This document shows positions 44,652 through 59,665 of a DNA stretch of 64,000 nucleotides, piece by piece (the first letter of the stretch is position 1; each line of letters starts with the position of its first letter). A program made the translations under genes and the position numbers. The stretch comes from Sphingobacteriaceae bacterium (lineage in GTDB: Bacteria; Bacteroidota; Bacteroidia; B-17B0; Aurantibacillaceae): NCBI GenBank assembly GCA_013823565.1, contig PNMI01000018.1, forward strand, positions 1 through 64,000, written 5' to 3'. The notes under the pieces were generated by a model, which saw nothing but the letters and a program-made list of their open reading frames with translations, had not been told where the DNA came from and did not search any database.

Positions 44652-44689
44652 AAAGTGCCGTTTTATTAACAAAACCAGCACTTTTTTTT
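44652..44689 (+). terminator. Orphan terminator upstream of HU
   Basis: AAAGTGC pairs with GCACTTT, with an inner GTTTT/AAAAC stem, followed by a T-run to 44689. It lies 280 nt after fmt and 10 nt before the HU promoter. It could end a long fmt 3' UTR or a small RNA. Confidence 0.65.
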
Positions 44690-44698
44690 ATAAAACAC

Positions 44699-44728
44699 TT
44701 GACAAATAGCGATTAGCGTATACATTTG
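44699..44728 (+). promoter_or_regulatory. Promoter of the HU gene
   Basis: TTG (44699-44701) and a perfect TACATTTG (44721-44728) are 19 nt apart, fitting the Bacteroidota housekeeping consensus. The start site would be near 44735, giving a 40-nt leader. A strong promoter fits an abundant DNA-binding protein. Confidence 0.65.
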
Positions 44729-44774
44729 TATTGTAATTAATTTAAAAAAGTTTAACCCTTAAAAACAAAACAAA

Positions 44775-45056
44775 ATGAACAAAGCAGAATTAATCGAAGC
44801 AATCGCAAACGGATCAAAATTAACTAAAGCTGATGCAGGTCGTGCATTAGATTCAACTATCGAAGCAGTTGCAAAAGCATTAAAAAAAGGAGACAGAATT
44901 TCTTTAGTAGGATTCGGTTCTTTTTCAGTAGCTAAACGTGCTGCACGTATTGGTCGTAACCCTCAAACTGGTAAAGAAATTAAAATTGCTGCTAAAAAAG
45001 TAGTTAAATTTAAAGCTGGTACTGAGTTAGCAACTAACGTTAACAAAGGAAAATAA
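44775..45056 (+). CDS. HU-family DNA-binding protein
   Basis: A 93-residue protein of typical HU length. Helical base [39 protein letters not shown], the [13 protein letters not shown] turn, and the DNA-binding arm [25 protein letters not shown] with the conserved proline. It bends and compacts chromosomal DNA. It has its own promoter and terminator, so it is monocistronic. HU and IHF subunits cannot be fully distinguished by eye, but the GRNPQTG arm fits HU. Confidence 0.95.
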   Translation: MNKAELIEAIANGSKLTKADAGRALDSTIEAVAKALKKGDRISLVGFGSFSVAKRAARIGRNPQTGKEIKIAAKKVVKFKAGTELATNVNKGK

Positions 45057-45082
45057 TTAGCAAAACTAATTAATCAAAGAAG

Positions 45083-45110
45083 CCCTCCGCAATGCGGGGG
45101 GTTTTTTTGT
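45083..45110 (+). terminator. Terminator of the HU gene
   Basis: CCCTCCGC and GCGGGGGG pair over 8 bp (one T-G pair) around an AAT loop, followed by seven T residues. Confidence 0.95.
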
Positions 45111-45123
45111 TGTAAAAAGTATT

Positions 45124-45232
45124 GTCAGTTCGAGTTGAAAAATGCGCCTCCTTTCATTTTTCAGTATCGAGAACTGATGTGAAAACTTCTCGATACGAAA
45201 TGCAAAGAACGGGCATTTCTACTCGAAGTGAC
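45124..45232. repeat. REP-like palindromic element R5
   Basis: The longest copy. GTCAGTTCGAG and CTCGAAGTGAC are the outer arms, and TATCGAGAA and TTCTCGATA the inner arms. Each half holds its own perfect hairpin (TGAAAAATG/CATTTTTCA and GAAATGC/GCATTTC). It folds as a four-arm cruciform. It separates HU from the DUF58 gene. Confidence 0.8.
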
Positions 45233-45291
45233 AATTATAAACCAAAAACAGCTATTTGAATAAACCCTAATTAAATCGTACTTTTATAACA

Positions 45292-46215
45292 ATGATTAAC
45301 CGCGAACTCATAGAGCCTTTCTCAAAACTCGAACTGCTTGCTAAACAAGTGGTAGAAGGTTTTATTACAGGCTTACATAAAAGTCCATTTCATGGTTTTT
45401 CGGTAGAGTTTGCAGAGCACCGTATTTATAATAAAGGAGAAAGCACTAAACATATCGATTGGAAATTATTTGGTAAAACCGATAAGCTCTTTATTAAACG
45501 TTACGAAGAAGAAACCAATTTACGTTGCCAAATCATCATTGATACTTCTAACTCCATGTTGTTTCCTTTGGATAAAAAGGAAGGAGCTATGAATAAACTA
45601 GCATTTTCGGTTTATGCAGCAGCGGCTTTAATACAATTACTAAAAAATCAGCGTGATGCCATTGGTATTACTTTTTTTGATAAAGAAATTCATAAACATT
45701 ATCCTGCTAAAAGTAATCCTACTCAACAAAAATTAATGTACCATGAGTTGGAAGAGCTATTAAATAAAACGGTTTACGAGGAAGCTTCCACTACGGAATC
45801 GGCTAAGGCATTAGACCAAGTAGCAGAAATTGTTCATCGTCGTTCGTTGATAGTTATTTTTAGTGATATGTTTGAAGACCAATCGAATTTAGAATCTATT
45901 TTTGCGGCCCTGCAACATTTAAAATATAAGAAACACGATGTGGTTTTATTTCATGTAGCGGATAAAAAACAAGAATTAGATTTTGAATTTGAAAATCGTC
46001 CGCATCATTTTATTGATATTGAAACCAAGCAAGAAATAAAATTAAATCCTAACGAAGTAAAAGAGATGTATTTGAAAAAAATACATGAATACACCGAAGC
46101 CATTAAACTCAAATGTGGGCAATACAAAATTGATTTTGTAGAAGCGGATATTAACCAAGGCTTTGATGTAGTTTTGCAGACTTACTTAGTAAAGCGCGGA
46201 GCGATGTTGAGATAA
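45292..46215 (+). CDS. DUF58 (VWA-like) domain protein
   Basis: A 307-residue soluble protein. It has the DUF58 core HRIYNKGESTKHIDWKLFGKTDKLFIKRYEEE followed by a VWA-like fold with DTSNSM in place of DxSxS and IFSDMFEDQSN. DUF58 proteins usually partner a MoxR AAA ATPase, which is not within this window. No membrane segment is present. The partnered complexes act in envelope or enzyme maturation, but the target is unknown. An ATG at 45292 fits the homologous start. Confidence 0.88.
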   Translation: MINRELIEPFSKLELLAKQVVEGFITGLHKSPFHGFSVEFAEHRIYNKGESTKHIDWKLFGKTDKLFIKRYEEETNLRCQIIIDTSNSMLFPLDKKEGAMNKLAFSVYAAAALIQLLKNQRDAIGITFFDKEIHKHYPAKSNPTQQKLMYHELEELLNKTVYEEASTTESAKALDQVAEIVHRRSLIVIFSDMFEDQSNLESIFAALQHLKYKKHDVVLFHVADKKQELDFEFENRPHHFIDIETKQEIKLNPNEVKEMYLKKIHEYTEAIKLKCGQYKIDFVEADINQGFDVVLQTYLVKRGAMLR

Positions 46216-46248
46216 TGTTTTGATTTTCTGTTTGCCAAAACTAATTAT

Positions 46249-46836
46249 TTAGCTTTTTAGTTCGGAAAACACCTCGTTTAAATTTTTAAACATTAAAACA
46301 TTAAAATTTTCGCTAGGAATCCAAATTGTTCCTTCAAGCTTAAATAATATTTTAAAGTCTTCTGTGTTTAAATATTCTTTTAAAATACTCTTTGCATTTT
46401 CACGAGAAATAGTTAGCGTTAACTTGTACTTGTTAATGTAATTTCCTTTATCTTTCATAGGAACTGATGAAATTGTCAGAGAGTTAATATCGGTTTGAGC
46501 AAATGCTTGAAAGGCTACATATACTATATCTCGCATAGTTTGCTCTTTTATTATTTTTTCTTGATCGCCATCAAAGATTAATTTTGACACTTGTATATGT
46601 ATGTTTTTTTCTTCTTTGGAAAGAAGTTTCAATGAACCATCTTCTTCAGTAAAGTCGTGAGATTCATTTAACATTTGAATTACTGTTGGATATTTTGTGA
46701 ATTCTATTACCTCTGAAGATTCAGCAGCTGCAGCTTGAACTATTGTTGACTCATGTTTTTTTTCTGAATAAGAGTGTTTGTCTTCCGAACAACTAATTAA
46801 TAATGCCGAAAGAAGAAAAAATATTAAATGTTTCAT
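46249..46836 (-). CDS. Hypothetical lipoprotein, 195 residues
   Basis: An N-terminal lipoprotein signal (LIFFLLSALLISC) with the lipobox cysteine at residue 16, then a low-complexity linker (SEDKHSYSEKKHESTIVQAAAAESSE) and a folded alpha/beta region with TISSVPM and LTLTISRENAKSILKEYL. No family recognised. The linker after the lipidated Cys suggests surface or periplasmic tethering. It shares an orientation with the DUF2971 gene upstream but a 122-nt gap separates them. Confidence 0.75.
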   Translation of the reverse strand: MKHLIFFLLSALLISCSEDKHSYSEKKHESTIVQAAAAESSEVIEFTKYPTVIQMLNESHDFTEEDGSLKLLSKEEKNIHIQVSKLIFDGDQEKIIKEQTMRDIVYVAFQAFAQTDINSLTISSVPMKDKGNYINKYKLTLTISRENAKSILKEYLNTEDFKILFKLEGTIWIPSENFNVLMFKNLNEVFSELKS

Positions 46837-46958
46837 AGTTTTAAGTCGTTAAAGTAAAGTTATTCATTTATTTGTATATGTTGATTTTTGCTTAAATATT
46901 TTCTTACTAGATAATTTATTATATTTTTTTATTGTTTATTAACTGCTTTAAAGTTGAT

Positions 46959-47756
46959 TTAATAAAGAAATTTCCATTTTTCTTTTTCAGCTTTCGATAT
47001 TTTCTTTGGACGAAAATGACTAATATTTACTTCATTACCCCATTGGTTGGTCTTAATTAGTCTGTTCCCTTTGATTTGTAGTTTACTAAGTATTACATCA
47101 CTCAAGTAAACGCCTTCTAACAAATATGAAAACCAAGATATAATATTATTTGGCGTATTAAGTCCAAATATAATTTCATTAATCGCCTCTGGTTTGAACG
47201 GAAATTTTATTTTGTTTGATACAATTCGCCATTCTTTTTCAGAACTCCAACTTTCTTCCTTTAAATATAAAAATTTCTTAAAATCAGTTTGTTGCTTAAT
47301 TTCTGGTATTCTTTTTAAATATTTAATTGGAGTTAACGAATTATTTAGTTTTTCATCTTTTGATAAGTCAAATTTGATGCATACTCCGTTGTGATTATCT
47401 GAATAATGTGACCACATTAATGAATTATTAGCTTCTTCTGTAAAGCAAGTTGTTCGGTTTTCCCAATACTCTTGAGGCACAACATCTTTTAAAAGTCTAT
47501 TATATTCTGATTTTTCATTTACTCGATAGTATTCAAAAAGGTCAGTAATGTTTTTCAAGTCTGACGCCTTATATTCTAAATGAGAATATTTTTCTATGTA
47601 AAATTTCTGAAATGAATCTTTGCTAATAGAAATGGATAGATCAAAAGGATCATTCAACTCCTCTCTTGACGCCAGATAAAATTCTTTGCTAGTTATAAGT
47701 TCAAAAAAGAAAATATTTAGTTTATGATATTTATAGATATACCTTGGCTTATTCAT
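46959..47756 (-). CDS. DUF2971-domain protein
   Basis: A 265-residue protein with the DUF2971 hallmarks: IYKYHKLN opening, YLASREELNDPFDL, then TTCFTEEANNSLMWSHYSDNHNGVCIKFDL and the EESWSSEKEWRIV motif. DUF2971 proteins are patchily distributed, often in accessory loci, and function is not established. Isolated between a lipoprotein and the M48 gene with long AT-rich flanks on both sides (122 and 191 nt), consistent with an inserted accessory gene. No toxin, antitoxin or phage-defence partner is visible next to it. Confidence 0.85.
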   Translation of the reverse strand: MNKPRYIYKYHKLNIFFFELITSKEFYLASREELNDPFDLSISISKDSFQKFYIEKYSHLEYKASDLKNITDLFEYYRVNEKSEYNRLLKDVVPQEYWENRTTCFTEEANNSLMWSHYSDNHNGVCIKFDLSKDEKLNNSLTPIKYLKRIPEIKQQTDFKKFLYLKEESWSSEKEWRIVSNKIKFPFKPEAINEIIFGLNTPNNIISWFSYLLEGVYLSDVILSKLQIKGNRLIKTNQWGNEVNISHFRPKKISKAEKEKWKFLY

Positions 47757-47895
47757 TTTCTTTTTCTTGTAATATTGATTTTTTTCGGTGTTTTTTAAAG
47801 AAACTACTCGCTAAGATTCATAAATCCATTTACAAATAATAACAACTATTTATAATGCTTAGTTTGTATAAATATATAAAATTTTAAAGCATAAA

Positions 47896-47927
47896 AAAAC
47901 TCATCTACTATTTAGCAGATGAGTTTT
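47896..47927 (-). terminator. Terminator of the clpS-M48 operon
   Basis: AAAACTCATCT pairs with AGATGAGTTTT (11 bp), with an inner CTA/TAG. Plus-strand ATAAAAAAA gives the minus-strand T-tract. It lies 20 nt past the M48 stop. Confidence 0.9.
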
Positions 47928-47947
47928 CAATTTAAGTTTATAGTATT

Positions 47948-48751
47948 TTATTTTGCAGGGCTATAGTATTTTAAAGCCTCTGGCATAAAGGCTTTTAAAT
48001 CGGCTATACGAGTGGCATCACTAGGGTGAGTGCTTAACAACTCTGGTGGTTTTTGTCCGCCACCAGCTGTTGCCATTCTCTCCCAAAAGCTAACGGCAGC
48101 TTCAGGATTATAACCACCCATGGCAGCAAATACTAATCCCATTTTATCGGCTTCTGTTTCGTGTGTGCGGCTATATTTTAAAACACCTAAAGTGGTTGTA
48201 ACACCATAAGCTTGTTGAAATAAAGCTTGAGTAACAGCTGGTTTTTGTTGCATGGCCGTAGATAATACAGCCGCTCCAAATTGTACAACTAAACCCTGGC
48301 TCATACGCTCATTTCCATGTCGTGCAATGGCATGTGCAATTTCATGTCCCATTACCACTGCTAAACTTGCTTCGTCTTGTGTTACAGGCAATAAACCAGT
48401 GTATACAACAACTTTACCACCTGGCATGCACCAAGCATTAACAACCGCTTCGTCAACGACATTAAAATCCCATTTAAATCCATCTAATGATGAGCTTAAG
48501 CCTTTATCAGCGTAATATTTTTCTACAGATTTTTGAATTTTTGTTCCAACTTCTCTAACCATAATGGTTCTTTTGTCGGTTGCAGGTAAAGGTTTATGTT
48601 CTGCTAAAAATTTATCGTATTCGGTTAAGCTCATACCTATCATTTCTGATTCAGGAATTAAACTCATGGAGCGACGTCCTGTGATGGCATTTTTTTGACA
48701 AGCAATAATTATTACTGCAAACAAAGCTGCACTTAAAATAATTTTTTTCAT
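47948..48751 (-). CDS. Lipoprotein M48-family metallopeptidase (LoiP/YcaL-like)
   Basis: The track starts at 48799. The ATG at 48751 gives MKKIILSAALFAVIIIACQK and 267 residues, with a clear lipobox (IIIAC). The zinc site is HEIAH in VVMGHEIAHAIARHG, with the glutamate ligand in SRTHETEADKMGL. LoiP/YcaL-like proteases act on outer-membrane proteins in the periplasm. It is the second gene after clpS (2 nt gap), so both may be co-transcribed, linking periplasmic and cytoplasmic proteolysis genes. Confidence 0.92.
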   Translation of the reverse strand: MKKIILSAALFAVIIIACQKNAITGRRSMSLIPESEMIGMSLTEYDKFLAEHKPLPATDKRTIMVREVGTKIQKSVEKYYADKGLSSSLDGFKWDFNVVDEAVVNAWCMPGGKVVVYTGLLPVTQDEASLAVVMGHEIAHAIARHGNERMSQGLVVQFGAAVLSTAMQQKPAVTQALFQQAYGVTTTLGVLKYSRTHETEADKMGLVFAAMGGYNPEAAVSFWERMATAGGGQKPPELLSTHPSDATRIADLKAFMPEALKYYSPAK

Positions 48752-48753
48752 AA

Positions 48754-49041
48754 TTAATTGATTTCTGCGCTTAAGCCTTTTTCTAAAAGGGCTTCGCAAA
48801 TAGGTTTTAATTTATTAATAGGACCTTGCTTTACGGCACACTTGCCAGTATAATGCACAAGTGTTGCGCATTGTTCGGCTTGTATGGTATCATGTCCGCA
48901 GTATTTCGTTAAGCATTCAATCACCCATTCAAAAGTGTTGACGTCATCATTAAATAAAATGATGTTGTTTTCTTTCTTTTCTTTTGTAATGACATCGAGT
49001 TCAAGTAACTCTTCAGTGTCGGTATAATTATTCGTAATCAT
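48754..49041 (-). CDS. clpS: ATP-dependent Clp protease adaptor ClpS
   Basis: The ATG at 49041 gives 95 residues starting MITNNYTDTEELLE (the track's 49056 is a TTG). The core has ILFNDDVNTFEWVIECLTKYCGHD, QAEQCATLVHYTGKCAVKQGP and LKPICEALLEKGLSAEI. It delivers N-degron substrates to ClpAP in the cytoplasm. The two His/Cys-bearing positions match the family. The unstructured N-terminal extension is normal for ClpS. It lies 20 nt after the giant PD40/SPOR gene on the same strand. Confidence 0.95.
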   Translation of the reverse strand: MITNNYTDTEELLELDVITKEKKENNIILFNDDVNTFEWVIECLTKYCGHDTIQAEQCATLVHYTGKCAVKQGPINKLKPICEALLEKGLSAEIN

Positions 49042-49061
49042 ACTGTAAAGGTACAAATTTT

Positions 49062-56018
<6,957 letters not shown>

Positions 56019-56218
56019 ACCACTTGTACGAAAGATATGTCTAATTTGATTCAGATTCAATGTCAAATATACCTAAATATACCTAAATGTTTTAGTATAC
56101 AGATGCTAGTTAATAAGAATTTACATAATTTTTGAGGAATAATTTATTTGTATTGTACAAAAAAATGTTAATAAGTTGTATTTCATCAGATTTACAGTTT
56201 TTCTACCATTTAAGATAT

Positions 56219-56226
56219 TATATTTG
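56219..56226 (+). promoter_or_regulatory. -7 box of the 56250 T9SS gene
   Basis: TATATTTG is a perfect TAnnTTTG 23 nt before the ATG. No clear -33 TTTG lies upstream. The gap 56019-56249 (231 nt) otherwise shows no credible gene; the short ORF at 56132 is an artefact. Confidence 0.45.
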
Positions 56227-56249
56227 GGCGAACAATAAAAACACAAAAA

Positions 56250-57350
56250 ATGAAAAAAATTTACTTAGCATTAGGATTTGGCTTATTAATCCTTGGAGCA
56301 AACGCTCAACAAAAAGCAGCGCCAGTATTGACTGCAAACCCTGTAAAAAAAGCAGTATTACTAAATGATGGTTCAGTTGCAAAAACAGCTACAACATCAA
56401 CATTAATGCCTTCTACTTTTAATACAGGTGGTTGTGCAACAAACACAGCTAATGTAGTTTATTATTCTAGTTGGAATTCTGCTTCTACTGCACAATATAC
56501 TGTTGAAGCTGTTGGTTATTCTTTTGGAACAAATAATACTACTTATACATTATCTGCTTCTATTGCAACTGCTTTAGGAACTCCAACTATCACTGATGTA
56601 GTTGATAGAGCAGCTCAAAAATATAATGTTACAGGAAATGTATCTGTAACTGATGTTATTGTTGCTACTGCGATAGCAGAAGGAACTGGTTTAGTTAGTG
56701 CTAAGATTTATTCTGAAAACGCAGCTACTAAAGGTCCTGATACTCAAATTGGGACTACAGCTACAAAAGCATTAAGTACTTTTACAGGTTATGATGCAAT
56801 TACTTTTGGAACTCCAGTTCCATTGTCAGCAGGTAATTTCTTTGCTAGTATCGAATCTCCAGCAATTGGTGGTGCAGGTCAAGATACTTTAGCAATATTA
56901 TCTACAATTGCAGGTTGTTCTTCTACAGATAGTTTATCTTGGCAATTTCACGTTGCTAGTCCTGCGGCAGCTGCAGCAGTTATTACTCCAGGTTGGGCTT
57001 CTGTTAAAGTTGATTTTGGTGTGAACTTAGATTTATTAATTTTTCCAGTAATTGATATTCCTACAGGTTTAAATTCTGTAACTAAAGGTAATTTAACTTT
57101 ATTAGCTGCTTTCCCTAATCCAGCAACTAACGATATCACTATAAATTTTGGTTTAAATCAATCAAGTAAAGTTGAAATTGAAGTGTATGATGTTACAGGT
57201 AAATTAGTTAACTCTGTTAAATTAGATAACTTAGAAGCAGGAAATCATTCTTCTAAAGTAAATACTTCTAATTTAAATGCAGGTGTTTATATGTATTCTG
57301 TAAAATCTGAAAACGCTAAAATGTATAGTAAGTTTACTATCGCTAAATAA
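56250..57350 (+). CDS. Secreted protein with T9SS type A sorting domain
   Basis: A 366-residue protein with a signal peptide (IYLALGFGLLILGANA), a Thr/Ser/Ala-rich beta region of about 260 residues (two Cys pairs: GGCATN and GCSSTD), then a type A CTD of about 80 residues (AAFPNPATNDITINFG ... VYDVTGKLVN ... NAGVYMYSVKSE ... FTIAK). The cargo domain is not recognised. It has its own promoter box and a strong terminator, so is likely monocistronic and well expressed. Confidence 0.85.
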   Translation: MKKIYLALGFGLLILGANAQQKAAPVLTANPVKKAVLLNDGSVAKTATTSTLMPSTFNTGGCATNTANVVYYSSWNSASTAQYTVEAVGYSFGTNNTTYTLSASIATALGTPTITDVVDRAAQKYNVTGNVSVTDVIVATAIAEGTGLVSAKIYSENAATKGPDTQIGTTATKALSTFTGYDAITFGTPVPLSAGNFFASIESPAIGGAGQDTLAILSTIAGCSSTDSLSWQFHVASPAAAAAVITPGWASVKVDFGVNLDLLIFPVIDIPTGLNSVTKGNLTLLAAFPNPATNDITINFGLNQSSKVEIEVYDVTGKLVNSVKLDNLEAGNHSSKVNTSNLNAGVYMYSVKSENAKMYSKFTIAK

Positions 57351-57367
57351 TTTTAGCTATTTTAATT

Positions 57368-57402
57368 AAAAAAGTCCTGCTGAAAAGCAGGACTTTTTTT
57401 TT
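57368..57402 (+). terminator. Terminator of the 56250 gene
   Basis: A perfect 14-bp stem (AAAAAAGTCCTGCT and complement) with a GAAA loop, followed by a T-run to 57402. Confidence 0.95.
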
Positions 57403-57445
57403 ACAGTTTTGATTAATTTTTATTCTTGTTTTAGAATTTTTTTTG

Positions 57446-57459
57446 TATCAAATTTGATA
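57446..57459. promoter_or_regulatory. 14-bp palindrome upstream of the cytochrome gene
   Basis: TATCAAATTTGATA is a perfect palindrome ending 15 nt before the start codon of the dihaem cytochrome. Its half-sites are arranged opposite to an Fnr TTGAT-N4-ATCAA site. An operator is possible; AT-rich chance is not excluded. Confidence 0.35.
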
Positions 57460-57474
57460 TACTTAATAATTAAG

Positions 57475-58485
57475 ATGATGATTCAAAAAATATGTATTCT
57501 TGTCCTTTTTTCTTTATTTTTTTCATGCAATGATTCAGAGTATATAAAAGAAAATAACAATTTAGTGATAAATAATTCAAAAGATAGTGTTTTTAAAACA
57601 ACTCTTTGGACTGCACCAGATACTAGTACTATTCCTCATGATGAGTTTGGAGATATTGTAAGATATGGAAGAGAATTAATTATTAATACAGCATATTATA
57701 TTGGACCAGAAGGAACTGTTGGAAAATTTTTAGGTAATAAAATGAATTGTACCAATTGTCATTTAGATGCTGGAACAAAACCATACGCTTTAAATTTTTA
57801 TAGTACACATGCTAGATATCCTCAATATCGTGCTCGAGAAAACAAAATTTTGTCACTATCAGATAGAGTAAATAATTGTATTGAAAGACCTCATATTGGA
57901 AAGCATTTACCACTTGATAGCAAAGAAATGATTGCGATTATCTCTTACATGAAATGGTTAGGTGAAAATGTTCCGGTAAATGGTCATGTTGCAGGCGATG
58001 GACCTATTAAAATAGATTTTCCCACAAGGGCAGCAGACCCTAATAAAGGCGAGGAAGTTTATAAAAGAGAATGTTTAGTTTGTCATGGAGCTAATGGAGA
58101 AGGGAAAATGAGAGCTGATAATGTTTGTTATGAATATCCACCTCTATGGGGTGACAAAAGTTACCAATCGGGCAGCAGTGTTCATCGTTTAATTAAAATG
58201 GCACCTTTTGTTTATGCTAATATGCCAAACAAAATTGCTACGTACAATAATCCTAAATTAACCATTGAAGAAGCCTATGATGTGGTGGCATTTATAAATA
58301 ATGATACGATTCATAAAAGACCGGTGCCTGTTACGGATAGTGATTACCCAAGCTTAAGCCATAAGCCTATTGATTATGATAAAGGCCCATATTTGGATTC
58401 ATTTCCTGAATCTCAGCATAAATACGGTCCGTATAAACCAATTGTTGATTATTATAAGAGAATAGGAAAAAAAGCTAATTATTAG
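57475..58485 (+). CDS. Dihaem c-type cytochrome lipoprotein (TsdA/SoxA-like)
   Basis: The track's 57409 start is replaced by the ATG at 57475 (a second ATG follows at 57478), which gives 336 residues and a lipoprotein signal (ILVLFSLFFSC). Two CXXCH haem sites are present: C92-TN-C95-H96 and C200-LV-C203-H204. The first domain has IVRYGRELIINTAYY and a cysteine in RVNNCIERP, the region where TsdA (thiosulfate dehydrogenase/tetrathionate reductase) holds its unusual Cys ligand. Residues KMAPFVYANMPNK offer a second-haem Met. Thiosulfate or tetrathionate chemistry is an inference; a general periplasmic electron carrier is the alternative. Confidence 0.82.
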   Translation: MMIQKICILVLFSLFFSCNDSEYIKENNNLVINNSKDSVFKTTLWTAPDTSTIPHDEFGDIVRYGRELIINTAYYIGPEGTVGKFLGNKMNCTNCHLDAGTKPYALNFYSTHARYPQYRARENKILSLSDRVNNCIERPHIGKHLPLDSKEMIAIISYMKWLGENVPVNGHVAGDGPIKIDFPTRAADPNKGEEVYKRECLVCHGANGEGKMRADNVCYEYPPLWGDKSYQSGSSVHRLIKMAPFVYANMPNKIATYNNPKLTIEEAYDVVAFINNDTIHKRPVPVTDSDYPSLSHKPIDYDKGPYLDSFPESQHKYGPYKPIVDYYKRIGKKANY

Positions 58486-58517
58486 AAGATAAATTTTAAT
58501 AATTGTAACTTTACTCC

Positions 58518-59660
58518 ATGATTTTAGAAAACCCTGAAGAATTAATATTACAATCTTCTCAATTAAGTAATGAATTAAAAAACATTGCTAAAAAAGTATT
58601 TAAAGGTGAACGTATTACCTTTGATGAAGGTGTTTATTTATACGAGCATGCTAATCTTTCTTATTTAGGCACTTTAGCTAATTATGTAAGAGAAAAAAAG
58701 AACAAGAATTTTGTTTTTTTTAATCGCAACTTTCATGTTGAACCAACAAATATTTGTGTTTACACGTGCTCGTTTTGTGCTTATTCTCGTTTAATAAAAC
58801 AACGCGAAGAAGGTTGGGAATTATCCATTGAGCAAATGATGGACTTAATTAAAAAATATGACGGACAACATGTTACCGAAGTTCATATTACTGGTGGTGT
58901 TATTCCAAAACAAGATTTAACTTTTTATACGTCTTTATTCAAAGCAATTAAAACTCATCGTCCTGATTTGCATGTGAAAGCATTAACCCCAGTAGAATGT
59001 CATTATATCTTTAAAAAAGCAAAAGTAACTTACGAAGAAGGTATGAAGTTATTGAAAGAGTCAGGCTTAGACTCGATGCCAGGAGGTGGTGCTGAAATTT
59101 TTGATAAAGAAATTAGAGATAAAATTGCTGGAGGAAAATGCAGTGCGGAAGAATGGCTAAGCATTCATGAAATTTGGCACGGCATGGGAATGCAATCGAA
59201 TGCGACGATGTTGTATGGACACATTGAGACATTTGCTCACAGAGTAGATCATTTAGAAAGATTACGTCAATTACAAGATAAAACAAAAGGCTTTAATGCC
59301 TTTATTCCATTAAAATTTAGAAATGGAAATAATGATATGTCTGACGTTCCTGAAGTAAGTGTGATTGAAGATTTAAGAAATTATGCGATTAGCAGAATTT
59401 ATTTAGATAATTTTGATCATATCAAAGCGTATTGGGCAATGATAGGAAGAAGCACGGCTCAATTGTCTCTTAATTTTGGAGTAGATGATATGGATGGAAC
59501 CATTGATGATACAACAAAAATTTATAGTATGGCCGGTGCTGAGGAACAAAATCCAAAACTAACCACTCAGGAATTGGTTGATTTAATTACTCAAGTGAAA
59601 CGTACACCAGTAGAAAGAGATACTTTATACAATATCGTAAAGGATTATTCGATTAACTAA
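58518..59660 (+). CDS. mqnE: Aminofutalosine synthase (menaquinone biosynthesis)
   Basis: A 380-residue radical-SAM enzyme. The cluster motif is C80-x3-C84-x2-C87 (NICVYTCSFCAYSR). Other family features are EVHITGGVIPKQDL, SMPGGGAEIF and QSNATMLYGHIE. MqnE adds enolpyruvyl-benzoate-derived carbon to SAM to make aminofutalosine; MqnC is the closest relative, but HVEPTNICVYTCSFCAY fits MqnE better. Its presence argues for the futalosine route to menaquinone. It lies 32 nt after the cytochrome gene and 5 nt before a GT2 gene. Confidence 0.9.
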   Translation: MILENPEELILQSSQLSNELKNIAKKVFKGERITFDEGVYLYEHANLSYLGTLANYVREKKNKNFVFFNRNFHVEPTNICVYTCSFCAYSRLIKQREEGWELSIEQMMDLIKKYDGQHVTEVHITGGVIPKQDLTFYTSLFKAIKTHRPDLHVKALTPVECHYIFKKAKVTYEEGMKLLKESGLDSMPGGGAEIFDKEIRDKIAGGKCSAEEWLSIHEIWHGMGMQSNATMLYGHIETFAHRVDHLERLRQLQDKTKGFNAFIPLKFRNGNNDMSDVPEVSVIEDLRNYAISRIYLDNFDHIKAYWAMIGRSTAQLSLNFGVDDMDGTIDDTTKIYSMAGAEEQNPKLTTQELVDLITQVKRTPVERDTLYNIVKDYSIN

Positions 59661-59665
59661 ATTTA

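Noticed and set aside
56132-56368. 78-aa plus-strand ORF before the T9SS gene
   Set aside because: It runs into the signal peptide region of the 56250 gene in another frame and covers the promoter box. No family likeness.
57446-57459. Assigning TATCAAATTTGATA to the same regulon as the three TGAY-N4-RTCA sites
   Set aside because: Half-sites are in the opposite order and a -7 box at the 23-nt spacing would fall inside the coding sequence.
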